This document shows positions 27,112-36,400 of a stretch of 64,000 nt of DNA, piece by piece. The DNA comes from Microbulbifer sp. MI-G (GTDB lineage: Bacteria; Pseudomonadota; Gammaproteobacteria; Pseudomonadales; Cellvibrionaceae). The DNA lies in contig NZ_CP098023.1 in the NCBI RefSeq assembly GCF_030440425.1, positions 3,470,501 through 3,534,500 of the forward strand, read 5' to 3'. The notes under the pieces were generated by a model. The model ran no database searches. It was given only the letters and a program-made list of their open reading frames with translations, and was not told where the DNA came from. Made by a program: the position numbers and the translations under genes. Positions within the stretch are counted from its first letter, which is position 1. Each line of letters opens with the position of its first letter.

Positions 27112-27882
27112 CTAGGCTTTCAAGCCGGCGATAACGCCATTGTCCAGCAGTTTCTGCAATAGCGTGACACCAAATGTGCGCAGGGAACCACTGTCCACTT
27201 GGGGCAATTCCCCGGCAATCTGTGCCAGCAGTTGCGCGCCTGTGGCTTGCTCCTCGGAGGCCAGCTGCAACAGGCGAGCAGTGACAGCATTGATCTCCAT
27301 AAAATGGACCTTGTCATCTCTCCCGCGGTACACCAGCAAAAAGGTGGGGGTTTCCGGGGGCTCCTGGGGCTTGAAGGCCGGCCCGATACGGTGCACGGGA
27401 TATCGATAGCTGAGACTCCACACCAGCGGCGACACCACCGGCACAGATTCGAGCAGATCGCCCGCTTGGCGCAAGCCGGGCGGTATTTCTGCAACATTGA
27501 TATCAAGTGCCAATTCCACCCATTCGTAGTGGGCCAGCTCCGACAAAAAAGGCGGATCTTCTTCCCGCTGGCCGCGCTCATGTTGCAGGTAGGAGAGGAA
27601 TTCTTCACTAATCTGCAAAAAGTAAGGACTGGTTGACGCATGCTGGCGAATAAAATCGCGCACCATGTTGTGCCAGCGTTCCTCACTGTACAAACTGCGC
27701 AGTACCGGGAAACCACTTGCAATAAAGGATTCGATATTGTTGTAAATCAGGTCCCGGTAAATTGCCAGTCTGCGCGCCTCAATGTTCGCGGGCGGGGCAT
27801 TGATATCCGGGGCGCGCAAATGAGCGGCAAAATCCCTCTGCAGGCTCTGAAATCCGCAGGGCTTATCGGCTACTGAGGACAT
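27112..27882 (-). CDS. bufC: DUF2063 partner protein of the MNIO enzyme (BufC/HvfC type)
   Basis: The protein has 256 residues. The N-terminal DUF2063 domain is recognisable: [48 protein letters not shown] and [21 protein letters not shown]. The C-terminal part (about 145-250) is a beta-rich winged-helix-like domain ([19 protein letters not shown]). In characterised bufferin and Hvf loci this partner binds the precursor and helps the DUF692 enzyme modify cysteines. Its start overlaps the end of the DUF692 gene by 20 bases, so the two are translationally coupled. Confidence 0.88.
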   Translation of the reverse strand: MSSVADKPCGFQSLQRDFAAHLRAPDINAPPANIEARRLAIYRDLIYNNIESFIASGFPVLRSLYSEERWHNMVRDFIRQHASTSPYFLQISEEFLSYLQHERGQREEDPPFLSELAHYEWVELALDINVAEIPPGLRQAGDLLESVPVVSPLVWSLSYRYPVHRIGPAFKPQEPPETPTFLLVYRGRDDKVHFMEINAVTARLLQLASEEQATGAQLLAQIAGELPQVDSGSLRTFGVTLLQKLLDNGVIAGLKA

Positions 27883-28711
27883 AGTGTTCTTCTATCAGAT
27901 GAGCGGCCTGAATCGTCTTGATCTGCCCCACTTCTTCAAGCAATTGCGGCAGGGGCGGAATATTGAAATCGCGCTCCAGCAGGGTCGGTAGCACACCGTG
28001 GATCTCATAGGCCTTGTCCAGCAGTTGCCACACGGGGTCAATCACCGGAGCGCCGTGCGTATCCACTTTCAGGTCATCCGCTTCATCATAGTGACCGGCA
28101 ACATGGATATAACGCACTCTTTTTGTGGGAAGTTCCCGCAGAAATTCGAGGGGATCGTAACGGTGGTTGATGGCATTCACATAGATATTGTTCACGTCCA
28201 GCAAAAGATCGCAGTCTGCCTCCGCCAGTACCGCCTTGAGAAAAGCCAGTTCGCTCATCTCCTGACCCGGGGCTGCATAATAGGAAACGTTTTCCATTGC
28301 AATCCGCTCCCCCAGCACGTCCTGCACGATACGAATGCGCTCGGCGACGTGCATCACCGCTTCTGAGGTAAAGGGTATCGGCAACAGGTCGTAAAGGTGG
28401 CCCCGATCTGAACAGTAGCTGAGATGTTCGCTGTAACAACGGATACCGTGTTCACGAATAAATTGCTTGATGGATCCAACCAGCTCCATATCCAGAGGCT
28501 CAGCTGCACCAATCGACAGAGACAAGCCATGCAGCATAAATGGAAAGCGTTCGGTGTAATCGCGAAACCACCGCCCGTAGCGACCACCCACACCAATCCA
28601 GTTTTCCGGAGCCACTTCGAGGAAGTCCACTGCACCGGATTGCAATACCTCGCCCATCATCGAGCGACGCAATCCGAGCCCGGCTCCTTCAACTGGATAC
28701 TTGCGCACCAC
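27863..28711 (-). CDS. bufB: MNIO-family (DUF692) multinuclear iron oxidative enzyme, RiPP-modifying
   Basis: A 282-residue TIM-barrel enzyme of the DUF692/MNIO family, related to MbnB. It starts at [14 protein letters not shown] and has [60 protein letters not shown] and [11 protein letters not shown]. The conserved His/Asp/Glu/Asn residues in these blocks bind two or three iron ions. Known members convert cysteines of a partner peptide to oxazolone/thioamide or thiooxazole groups. A GTG start with GAGG upstream was used. The candidate substrate is encoded 250 bases upstream. Confidence 0.92.
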   Translation of the reverse strand: MVRKYPVEGAGLGLRRSMMGEVLQSGAVDFLEVAPENWIGVGGRYGRWFRDYTERFPFMLHGLSLSIGAAEPLDMELVGSIKQFIREHGIRCYSEHLSYCSDRGHLYDLLPIPFTSEAVMHVAERIRIVQDVLGERIAMENVSYYAAPGQEMSELAFLKAVLAEADCDLLLDVNNIYVNAINHRYDPLEFLRELPTKRVRYIHVAGHYDEADDLKVDTHGAPVIDPVWQLLDKAYEIHGVLPTLLERDFNIPPLPQLLEEVGQIKTIQAAHLIEEHYVLSSR

Positions 28712-28960
28712 TTCTTGCCTCGCACTGTTGTTTGCTTGTTAACCCAGCCACCAGATGTGCTGCCGGGTCAATAGGGCACAGCGTGGTGCCGCCATTGGCC
28801 TGGCAGCGGCGATGAACTCCTGAAACACACACAGCACCTGTATTTCAGGACCGGCAATGAAATAGGGCATAGGAGACCGCTTTGACTGCCGTATTAAGAG
28901 AGAATGAGTGCCGGGACAAAACACAAACGCGGTTCTACCCCGGACGAGCGGGCAGCCTAA
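28712..28960. other. Gap between precursor and DUF692 gene
   Basis: 249 bases. A 61-codon minus-strand frame (28924-28739) has no ribosome site and no recognisable features. No hairpin terminator was found that would separate precursor from enzyme, so co-transcription is possible. Confidence 0.35.
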
Positions 28961-29305
28961 TTAGCCGCCACACTTACCCTCACCACATTTCCCTTCTTTC
29001 TTCTTTTTACCTTCGCCACACTTGCCTTCGCCGCACTTACCTTCTTTCTTTTTTCCCTCGCCGCACTTGCCTTCGCCGCACTTACCTTCCTTCTTTTTTC
29101 CCTCGCCGCACTTGCCTTCGCCGCACTTACCTTCCTTCTTTTTATCGCCGTGTTCATCGGCAAGTGCCAGGTTGTAACCGGAAGTCAGATCCTGGGCGGC
29201 AAACGGGTTGGCAGTACTGTTGGCAGCAGAGACACTCATCGCTGCCGAGGCAATAAACGCCGCGCCAACGGCAGCCGCTACCGGGGAAAGATGCTTCTTG
29301 TTCAT
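28961..29305 (-). CDS. bufA: Bufferin/HvfA-like copper-binding RiPP precursor with eight EGKCG motifs
   Basis: A 114-residue exported precursor whose ATG at 29305 has AGGAG upstream. It has a signal peptide (MNKKHLSPVAAAVGAAFIAS, cleavage near SVSA), a 30-residue spacer, then a Lys/Gly/Glu/Cys tail. The tail carries EGKCG eight times, arranged as four EGKCGEGKCG pairs joined by EGKKK or EGKKKK linkers; all eight cysteines of the protein are in these motifs. EGKCG is the substrate motif of MNIO enzymes in HvfA-type copper-chelating peptides. The next genes are the MNIO enzyme and its DUF2063 partner. Copper binding is inferred from the family. Confidence 0.85.
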   Translation of the reverse strand: MNKKHLSPVAAAVGAAFIASAAMSVSAANSTANPFAAQDLTSGYNLALADEHGDKKKEGKCGEGKCGEGKKKEGKCGEGKCGEGKKKEGKCGEGKCGEGKKKKEGKCGEGKCGG

Positions 29306-29408
29306 AACGAATCTCCTAGCTAATACCATAAGTAATAAAAAAGCACTCAAGACTCTCTTTTCTCCCGCGTTAGTATAGTGCCGTGGAGAAAAAAGTTAGG
29401 TGACAAGA

Positions 29409-29482
29409 CCAGCCCGAAAACGGCGAAATTGACCCCGCCCTGTCAGGCACTTAGCCTGTTTTCTATGTTTTTGTCGGGCTGG
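29409..29482. repeat. Inverted repeat upstream of the RiPP locus
   Basis: CCAGCCCGA (29409-29417) and TCGGGCTGG (29474-29482) are exact inverted repeats 56 bases apart, each followed inward by an A/T run (AAAAC, GTTTTTG). They lie between the hrpA 3' end and the precursor gene start. They may be a regulatory site or a long-stem terminator for hrpA. Confidence 0.35.
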
Positions 29483-29541
29483 CGGACAGAATATTACACG
29501 ATACGCCATTTTTTTTCGTGACCGCCTGCCGATAGTCGGCA

Positions 29542-32500
29542 TCAACCAGGCAATTCTTTTCGTTCAATTTCCACCCAGACCCTGTGGAGACGCTTTACAG
29601 ACACGGGCATCAACGTTTTCAGGCTCTGGGCAAACAGGGAAACCCGAAACTCCTCCAGCATCCAGCGGTATTCCACCAATGGGGCCACAGCTGCCAACGC
29701 CCTTCTCGAATACCTTTCCTCCTGACTGCTATAGGGCTCGGCAGCCGTGTGGTACTCCGCCTGCAATTTGCGGTCGCGATTGGGGTCCCGTTCGGCCTTC
29801 TCCAGGCGCAGAGACACCGCTTTCAGGTAGCGGCCATACTGGCGCAGCCAGGTCAGGGGGGTATCGAACAGGAAACCGCGATAGAACAGCCCCGCCAGTT
29901 GCTGCTGGATATCACCCACCGCCATGGCTACTGCCAGGTTTTTCTGTTGCTTGATCTGCTTGCGCAGCGGTATCAGCAGTGCCAGGGCCCTGACCAGCAG
30001 GTCCCCGATTTCCCGGGCCACCCCTACGAATTCGCTATCCTCCTGCAGGGCGGACAGGAATTCCGCTTCAGTACGCGGCCACTGCTCTTTGGGCCAAAAA
30101 ACCTCGCGCACGGCAGCCATGAGGATATCGTCCGCCACTTCCTCGCGCCTGCCCAGGTCTGCGGCCGAAAGCCCCAACTCCTGGCCGCGCAGCAGCTCCT
30201 TACGCAGGTATTTCACCTTTTCGGGCAGGTGCAACAGGGCCAGACGGCAGATACCCGCGCGGCTCACCCGCTGTGCTTCATCGGGGTTATCCAGCAGCTT
30301 CAGGGACACACTGTCTCCCGCCTCCACCAGGGCCGGATAGGCCCGCACTTTAAGGCCACCCTGATTGAGGGTATGGGTTTCCGGCAGTTCGTCGAAATCC
30401 CAGCGGGTGATGCCGGTGCGTTCAAAACGATCACCTGCATTCGCCAGCCCCTGCTGTACCCGGTCGCGATAACGGGCCTGCAGCACCGGGAGATCGCGGC
30501 CCTGATCGAGCAGCTTGCCCGCCTCATCCAGAACCTGGATATTGAAGCGGTAATAGTCCTCCAGGGCGCGTTCGGCGGATTCCCAGGCACTCTCGGGCAG
30601 TTGCTGGGCGGTCTGCCGCTGCAGTGCCAGCGCCAGCGCCTGCCACAGGGGCGTGTTATCCGCACGCAGTGCCGGCAACGCCTTGTCTACCGCCGCCGGT
30701 ACCGGCACAAAAGACTTGCGCCACTGTTTGGGCAGTGCCTTCACCAGGGCGATGCATTTGTCGCGCAGGATACCCGGCACCAGCCAGGACAGGCGCGCCG
30801 TTGGTACCTGGTGCAAAGCGGACACCGGCACCTGAATACTGACGCCGTCATCCACACTGCCCGGCTCAAAGTGATAGCTGAGCGGATAGACAATACCGCC
30901 AGCCTGCAACTCATCGGGGAATTGCGCCTCGCCCACATGGTCTGCACTCTGCTGCATCAAGAGATCACGGGGAATCAACAGCAACTGTGGATCACTGGAT
31001 TCGGCCTTCTTGCGCCAGTGCTCAAATCCGGCCAGGTTGACAATAGCTGCTGGTATACGCTCGTCGAAAAAGTGGTAGATCACTGCATCATCCACCAAAA
31101 TATCGCGGCGGCGGGACTTGGCTTCCAACCCCTCCAGTGTTTGCAACAGATCTGTGTAGTGCTTGTAGAAGCGGCCCTTGCCGCGATAGCGCTGCTCCAC
31201 CAATGCCTGGCGAATGAATACTGCACGGGCAGTTTTTGGATCCAGCTTACCGTAGGGGATACGGCGCTTTTCCACCAGGACCAAACCGTACAGGGAGACC
31301 TTTTCAAAGGCCATCACCTGACCGGAGCGGACATCGTAGTGGGGTTCGAAATAGGTGCGCTTTACCAGGTGCTGGGCTGCGGCCAGCGCCCAATCCGGCT
31401 CTATTTTTGCCACCGTATGGGCAAACAGGCGACTGGTTTCCAGCAACTGGGCAGCCACTATCCACGGCGGTGGCTTTTTGAATTGTCCGGAGCCGGGGAA
31501 AATATGGTAGCGGCGATTGCGGCAACCATTGAATTCTTTGTTTTCATCCCGCGCGCCAATATTGCCGACGAGACCCGTCACTATGGCCCGGTGCACCGCC
31601 TCATACTCCGCCGGCTCTTTATTTTCTTTCACTTCCAGTTCTCGACAGGCCACCCGCAACTGATGGTGGATATCTCTCCATTCGCGCATGCGCAGCCAGG
31701 ACAGAAAATTCCTCTGGCACCACTTGCGCAACTGATTCTGGCTGAGTGCCTGGCGCTGGGCCTCGAAGGTATCCCACAGTTGCACAAAAGAGAGAAAGTC
31801 TGATTGCGCGTGCTGCCACTGACGGTGCTTCTCATCCGCGGCCTGGCGCTTCTCCGCCGGGCGTTCGCGCGGGTCCTGCACGGCCAGGGCGGCGACAATA
31901 ATCAGTACTTCACGCGCGCTGTCATTTTCCGCCCCAGCCAACAGTATGCGACCCAGGCGCGGGTCCAGTGGCAATTGCGACAGGGCGCGGCCCAGCTTGG
32001 TCACCCTGCCCTCGGCATCCACCGCCTGCAACTCCTGCAGCAACTTATAGCCATCATTGATCAGGCGTGGGTCCGGTGGATCGATAAAGGGAAATTCGCG
32101 GATATCCCCGATACGCAGCTGCAGCATCTGCAGGATTACCGCGGCCAGGTTGGTGCGCAGGATTTCCGCATCGGTAAATTGCGGGCGCTGCTCCAAATCG
32201 CACGCTTTATATAAACGCACGCAGACACCGGCGCTCACACGGCCACAGCGACCGGCGCGCTGGTTGGCACTGGCCTGGGAAACCGGCTCCACCGGCAGGC
32301 GCTGGATCTTACTGCGATAGCTATAGCGACTGATGCGGGCGGTACCCGGGTCGATCACATAGCGAATGCCCGGCACAGTAATGGACGTCTCCGCCACATT
32401 GGTGGCAAGCACTACCCGGCGACCTTTATGCCCGTGAAACACCCTGGCCTGCTCAGCCAAGCTCAGGCGGGCGTACAGGGGCAGAACCTCCAGCTGTGCG

Positions 32501-33456
32501 ATCCGAGCATCCCGCAGGGCCTTGGCACACTCGCGGATTTCCCGCTCACCGCTCATAAAGACCAGAATGTCACCACCGCGCCGGAGGCTGGACTTCTCTT
32601 CGTGCAGCAGCGCCTCCACCGCAGCAACCACTTGCCCGTTAAGCTCCAGGTCACTGTCGGTCGCGGGGCGATAGTGAATGTCCACCGGATAGGTACGGCC
32701 GGAAACCTCAATGATCGGTGCACCACCAAAATGCCGGGAGAATTTTTCCAGATCGATGGTGGCGGAGGTGATAATCAGTTTGAGGTCGGGGCGTTTGGGC
32801 AGAATGGTTTTCAAATAACCCAGCAGGAAATCGATATTCAGACTGCGCTCATGGGCCTCATCAATAATCAACGTATCGTATTGGTTCAGCAAGGGGTCGC
32901 GCTGGATTTCCGCCAGTAAAATACCGTCGGTCATCAGCTTCACATGGGTATGCTCAGTGCTGTGATCGGTAAAACGCACCTGGTAGCCAACAGACTCCCC
33001 CAGTGGTTGCTGCAGTTCCTCGGCAATACGATGGGCAACGGTGCGCGCAGCAATCCTGCGCGGTTGGGTATGGCCAATCTGTCCGTAGATACCGCGCCCG
33101 AGGGACAGACAGATTTTTGGCAACTGGGTGGTTTTACCGGAACCTGTCTCACCGGCGACCACCACGACCGGATGCTTTTCGATCAACTCGGCAATTTCCT
33201 CGCGTCGCGCCACCACCGGCAATGTCTCCGGCCACTGCACCTCGGGCAGCTTGCGCCGGCGCGCCTCCACCAACACCTCAGATGCCTGCAACTGCTGCTC
33301 CAGTTGGAGCAGCATGCGGTCCACCGGCTTGCCCTCTCCCAGGCGCCGGCGCACATGCTTAACCGTCCGCCGCAGTGGGTAGCGGTCCCTCCCCATACAG
33401 GCGGAGATACGGGCCCGCAGTGCCCACAGTGTTTTTTCCGCTTCGCTGTGACTCAT
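29542..33456 (-). CDS. hrpA: ATP-dependent RNA helicase HrpA
   Basis: A DEAH-box helicase of 1304 residues, the usual HrpA size. The helicase core has VVVAGETGSGKTTQLPKICL (motif I), TDGILLAEI, IIDEAHERSLNIDF (motif II), ITSATIDLEKFSRHFG (motif III), LATNVAETSITVPGIRYVID and QRAGRCGR (motif VI). After it come HA2, OB-fold and the long DUF3418 C-terminal region. HrpA rescues stalled ribosomes in E. coli. ATG 33456 was chosen over GTG 33480 for fit to family length. It diverges from the POT transporter gene. The large antisense frame is a shadow. Confidence 0.95.
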   Translation of the reverse strand: MSHSEAEKTLWALRARISACMGRDRYPLRRTVKHVRRRLGEGKPVDRMLLQLEQQLQASEVLVEARRRKLPEVQWPETLPVVARREEIAELIEKHPVVVVAGETGSGKTTQLPKICLSLGRGIYGQIGHTQPRRIAARTVAHRIAEELQQPLGESVGYQVRFTDHSTEHTHVKLMTDGILLAEIQRDPLLNQYDTLIIDEAHERSLNIDFLLGYLKTILPKRPDLKLIITSATIDLEKFSRHFGGAPIIEVSGRTYPVDIHYRPATDSDLELNGQVVAAVEALLHEEKSSLRRGGDILVFMSGEREIRECAKALRDARIAQLEVLPLYARLSLAEQARVFHGHKGRRVVLATNVAETSITVPGIRYVIDPGTARISRYSYRSKIQRLPVEPVSQASANQRAGRCGRVSAGVCVRLYKACDLEQRPQFTDAEILRTNLAAVILQMLQLRIGDIREFPFIDPPDPRLINDGYKLLQELQAVDAEGRVTKLGRALSQLPLDPRLGRILLAGAENDSAREVLIIVAALAVQDPRERPAEKRQAADEKHRQWQHAQSDFLSFVQLWDTFEAQRQALSQNQLRKWCQRNFLSWLRMREWRDIHHQLRVACRELEVKENKEPAEYEAVHRAIVTGLVGNIGARDENKEFNGCRNRRYHIFPGSGQFKKPPPWIVAAQLLETSRLFAHTVAKIEPDWALAAAQHLVKRTYFEPHYDVRSGQVMAFEKVSLYGLVLVEKRRIPYGKLDPKTARAVFIRQALVEQRYRGKGRFYKHYTDLLQTLEGLEAKSRRRDILVDDAVIYHFFDERIPAAIVNLAGFEHWRKKAESSDPQLLLIPRDLLMQQSADHVGEAQFPDELQAGGIVYPLSYHFEPGSVDDGVSIQVPVSALHQVPTARLSWLVPGILRDKCIALVKALPKQWRKSFVPVPAAVDKALPALRADNTPLWQALALALQRQTAQQLPESAWESAERALEDYYRFNIQVLDEAGKLLDQGRDLPVLQARYRDRVQQGLANAGDRFERTGITRWDFDELPETHTLNQGGLKVRAYPALVEAGDSVSLKLLDNPDEAQRVSRAGICRLALLHLPEKVKYLRKELLRGQELGLSAADLGRREEVADDILMAAVREVFWPKEQWPRTEAEFLSALQEDSEFVGVAREIGDLLVRALALLIPLRKQIKQQKNLAVAMAVGDIQQQLAGLFYRGFLFDTPLTWLRQYGRYLKAVSLRLEKAERDPNRDRKLQAEYHTAAEPYSSQEERYSRRALAAVAPLVEYRWMLEEFRVSLFAQSLKTLMPVSVKRLHRVWVEIERKELPG

Positions 33457-33606
33457 GATTCGTACTGCATTGGCAAACACGGGATTATACCCCCAGTAGG
33501 AAGCAGGGTTAAAAAACCCCCTGGTGACGCTTAACTATACTGGAGCGGATAGCGACATTTACAAAGCCACCATCGCACCTGCGGGTCACACCTTGCGAGC
33601 GGTAGT

Positions 33607-35094
33607 ATGCAAGAGATCAAACCCAAGCCCCCCGCCGGTGCCGGCAAGCTGTTTGGCCATCCTAAAGGCCTGTTCCTGCTGTTTGGCACCGAAATGTGGG
33701 AACGACTCAGCTACTACGGCATGCGCGGTATTTTCGTCTTCTACCTGACCTCCACCGCCACCGCTGCAGTATTCGGCTGGGAGCAGCTCACAGAGACCGA
33801 ACTGCAATCCAAGGCGCTCAGTTATCTGGGCTGGTATGCAATGCTGGTGTACCTGACGCCCGTTATCGGCGGTTGGATGGCGGACAACCGCTGGGGTCAG
33901 CGCCGCTGCATTATGTTTGGCGGCACTCTGATGATGCTGGGGCAATTTTCCCTAGGCTTTCCCCACGCCTGGCTGCCGGCAGGTAGCGAGATTTATATGC
34001 TGTGGCTGGGCCTGGTGCTGTTGATTATCGGCAATGGTTTCTTCAAGCCAAATATCTCCACCCTGGTCGGGGATCTCTACGAGGAGGGCGATCACCGCCG
34101 CGACACCGCTTTTACCATTTTCTATATGGGCATCAACCTGGGCTCCATTCTCGGTTATCTCGTCGTGGGCTGGATCGGGGAGAAAGTGGATTATCAACTG
34201 GCATTTTTCGTTGCGGGACTCGGCATGTTGGCAGGACTGATACTGCAATTGACCCAGGCCAAACGCTATCTTGGAGCAATCGGCCTCGAACCCTCCGCCC
34301 TTCTCGGCGTAAAAAAGGAGGAGAAAGTCGATCGGCACCGCCCTCTCAGCCATGAGGAGCGAGACCGTATCAAGGTGATTCTGGTGCTGGGGGTTTTTAT
34401 CATTATTTTCTGGGCTGGCTTCGAACAGGCCGCCGGCTCCATGAACCTGTTTGCCAAATACCGCACCGACCTGAACGTGTTTGGCTGGGAAATCCCCGCC
34501 AGTTGGCTACAGATGGTCAACCCTGTGTTCATTATTATCCTGGCCCCATTGATGGCCAGTATCTGGGTAAGCATGGGTGATCGGGAGCCCGGATCACCGG
34601 CAAAATTCAGCCTGGGCCTGGTTTTCCTCGGCATTGGCTTTTTGTCCATGTGCGGCGCAGCGCTGCAGATCGGCGATTCCGAGACTGTCAAAGCCAGTAT
34701 TTGGTGGCTGGTCTTTGCCTATATATTCCACACCATTGGCGAGTTGTGCCTGTCACCAATTGGACTTTCAGTGGTCACCAAACTGGCGCCGCTGCGCTAT
34801 TTATCCCTGATGATGGGGCTCTGGTTTGCATTTATCGGCATTGCCAACAAAGGTGCTGCAGAAATCGGAAAGCTGGTCGGGGTTTCCGGTCCTCTGGCTA
34901 CTTTTGGCGGCGTGGCCCTGGTTGCAATGGTTGCGGGGGTTATCCTGTATCTCATTCGCGAGAAACTGGTGGATTGGATGCACGGTGCAGAAGAGATCCG
35001 CGTCGCAGTGGGAGAAACCACCAAGGAAGAACTGCGTATCACCGCCGATCACGACGGTGTACCGCCAAGGCATTTTAGTGGCAATGACCACTAA
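33607..35094 (+). CDS. Proton-dependent di/tripeptide transporter, POT (MFS) family
   Basis: A 495-residue inner-membrane symporter with about 14 helices. Family signatures are GTEMWERLSYYGMRGIFVFY (with the ExxER-like region near helix 1), GGWMADNRWGQRRCIM in the 2-3 loop, GNGFFKPNISTLVGDLY and FTIFYMGINLGSILGYLV. It imports short peptides using the proton gradient. The ATG follows a GTAGT without a strong ribosome site. It is convergent with the VWA gene, 18 bases apart. Confidence 0.94.
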   Translation: MQEIKPKPPAGAGKLFGHPKGLFLLFGTEMWERLSYYGMRGIFVFYLTSTATAAVFGWEQLTETELQSKALSYLGWYAMLVYLTPVIGGWMADNRWGQRRCIMFGGTLMMLGQFSLGFPHAWLPAGSEIYMLWLGLVLLIIGNGFFKPNISTLVGDLYEEGDHRRDTAFTIFYMGINLGSILGYLVVGWIGEKVDYQLAFFVAGLGMLAGLILQLTQAKRYLGAIGLEPSALLGVKKEEKVDRHRPLSHEERDRIKVILVLGVFIIIFWAGFEQAAGSMNLFAKYRTDLNVFGWEIPASWLQMVNPVFIIILAPLMASIWVSMGDREPGSPAKFSLGLVFLGIGFLSMCGAALQIGDSETVKASIWWLVFAYIFHTIGELCLSPIGLSVVTKLAPLRYLSLMMGLWFAFIGIANKGAAEIGKLVGVSGPLATFGGVALVAMVAGVILYLIREKLVDWMHGAEEIRVAVGETTKEELRITADHDGVPPRHFSGNDH

Positions 35095-35112
35095 AGAAAA
35101 ATATCCGGAGGC

Positions 35113-36294
35113 TCAGCGCCCTTTCACCAGGCAGGCAATCGCCCTGTCCAGCCCCTCCAGGGTCATCGGGTACATATGCCCACCCACCAGGCGCTGGGTT
35201 ATGCCGATGCTGGGCGTGTGCTGCCAGTGTGCTTCATCCACCGGGTTTAGCCAGATCAAACGACCGTAGGTACTGGTGACCCGCTCCATCCAGGCCGCAC
35301 CGGGCTCGTCGTTCATATGTTCGACGCTGCCGTAGCGGCCGGTAATTTCGTAGGGAGCCATGGATGCATCCCCGACAAAAATAACCTTGTAGTCCTTGCC
35401 GTAGGTGCGCAGTATTTCCAGCAGGGAAGTGTTTTCTCTGAAGCGCCGCTGGTTGTTTCTCCACACATGTTCATAGACAAAGTTGTGGAAGTAAAAATAT
35501 TCCAGGTGCTTGAACTCGGAACGACAGGCGGAGAACAGCGCTTCACACACCCTGACATAAGGGTCCATGGAGCCGCCCACATCGAAAAAGAGCAGCACTT
35601 TTATCGCGTTGTGCCGTTCGGGCACCATCTGGATATCCAGCAGACCCCCATTGCGAGCAGTAGAGGAGATGGTGTTGTCCAGATCCAACTCCTCAGCGGC
35701 ACCGGTACGGGCAAATTTGCGCAGCTTGCGCAGAGCTACCTGAATATTGCGGGTACCCAGGCCAATGCTGTCATCCAGGTCCCTGAACTGTCGTTTCTCC
35801 CACACTTTGGATGCCGATCGGTGGCGCCCTTTGCCTCCGACCCGGATTCCACCGGGATGATAACCACTATTGCCGAAGGGGCTGGTACCGCCGGTGCCGA
35901 TCCAGCGGTTACCACCACTGTGGCGCTTCTTCTGCTCCCCCAAGCGCTTTTTGAATTCCTCCAACAGTTTTTCCAATCCACCCAGACTGCGGACTTTCGC
36001 TTTTTCCTCTTCCGTGAGCTGCTTGAGGAATTCAGCCCTCAGCCACTCCTCGGGGATCACTCGCTCGACGAGAGCATCAAAGGTGTCCAGATTCTTGAAA
36101 TAGGCAGCGAAAGCGCGATCAAACTTGTCGAAGTACTTTTCATCCTTCACCAGGCAGACGCGGGCGAGGCAATAAAAATCATCCATATCCGCGAACACCA
36201 GTCGCTGTTGCAATGCCTCGAGCAGTGTCAGCAACTCGGTGATAGACACGGGCAGCTTATAGCGGCGCAAATTCAGGAAAAAGCCAATCAGCAT
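35113..36294 (-). CDS. CoxE-like VWA-domain protein, partner of a MoxR ATPase
   Basis: A 393-residue cytoplasmic protein. The N-terminal half is helical; the C-terminal half is a von Willebrand A domain with a MIDAS motif (LFFDVGGSMDPYVRVCE, i.e. DxGxS). Other family features are FYFHNFVYEHVW, VIFVGDASMAPYEI and the end region RLIWLNPVDEAHWQHTPS. These proteins work with MoxR-type AAA+ ATPases to insert metal cofactors or remodel complexes. ATG 36294 was chosen rather than TTG 36306. The client complex is unknown. Confidence 0.85.
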   Translation of the reverse strand: MLIGFFLNLRRYKLPVSITELLTLLEALQQRLVFADMDDFYCLARVCLVKDEKYFDKFDRAFAAYFKNLDTFDALVERVIPEEWLRAEFLKQLTEEEKAKVRSLGGLEKLLEEFKKRLGEQKKRHSGGNRWIGTGGTSPFGNSGYHPGGIRVGGKGRHRSASKVWEKRQFRDLDDSIGLGTRNIQVALRKLRKFARTGAAEELDLDNTISSTARNGGLLDIQMVPERHNAIKVLLFFDVGGSMDPYVRVCEALFSACRSEFKHLEYFYFHNFVYEHVWRNNQRRFRENTSLLEILRTYGKDYKVIFVGDASMAPYEITGRYGSVEHMNDEPGAAWMERVTSTYGRLIWLNPVDEAHWQHTPSIGITQRLVGGHMYPMTLEGLDRAIACLVKGR

Positions 36295-36400
36295 AATAAT
36301 TCGCAATCATCACGGCCAAAATTTTGAACATGATTCGCCCCTTTGAGTGGGGTCGGTAATAATATACGCTTCTGCGGTTTCATGACATGACGTTGCACAA

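Noticed and set aside
28739..28924. 61-codon ORF between RiPP precursor and enzyme
   Set aside because: No ribosome site and no Cys-motif or leader-like features; treated as spacer.
28961..29163. Short tandem DNA repeats that might be read as a CRISPR or satellite array
   Set aside because: They are in-frame codons of the EGKCG precursor, with no spacers and no cas genes.
29584..31803. A 739-codon plus-strand ORF
   Set aside because: It is fully antisense to hrpA, whose helicase motifs are intact; the frame is a by-product of the GC-rich codon pattern.
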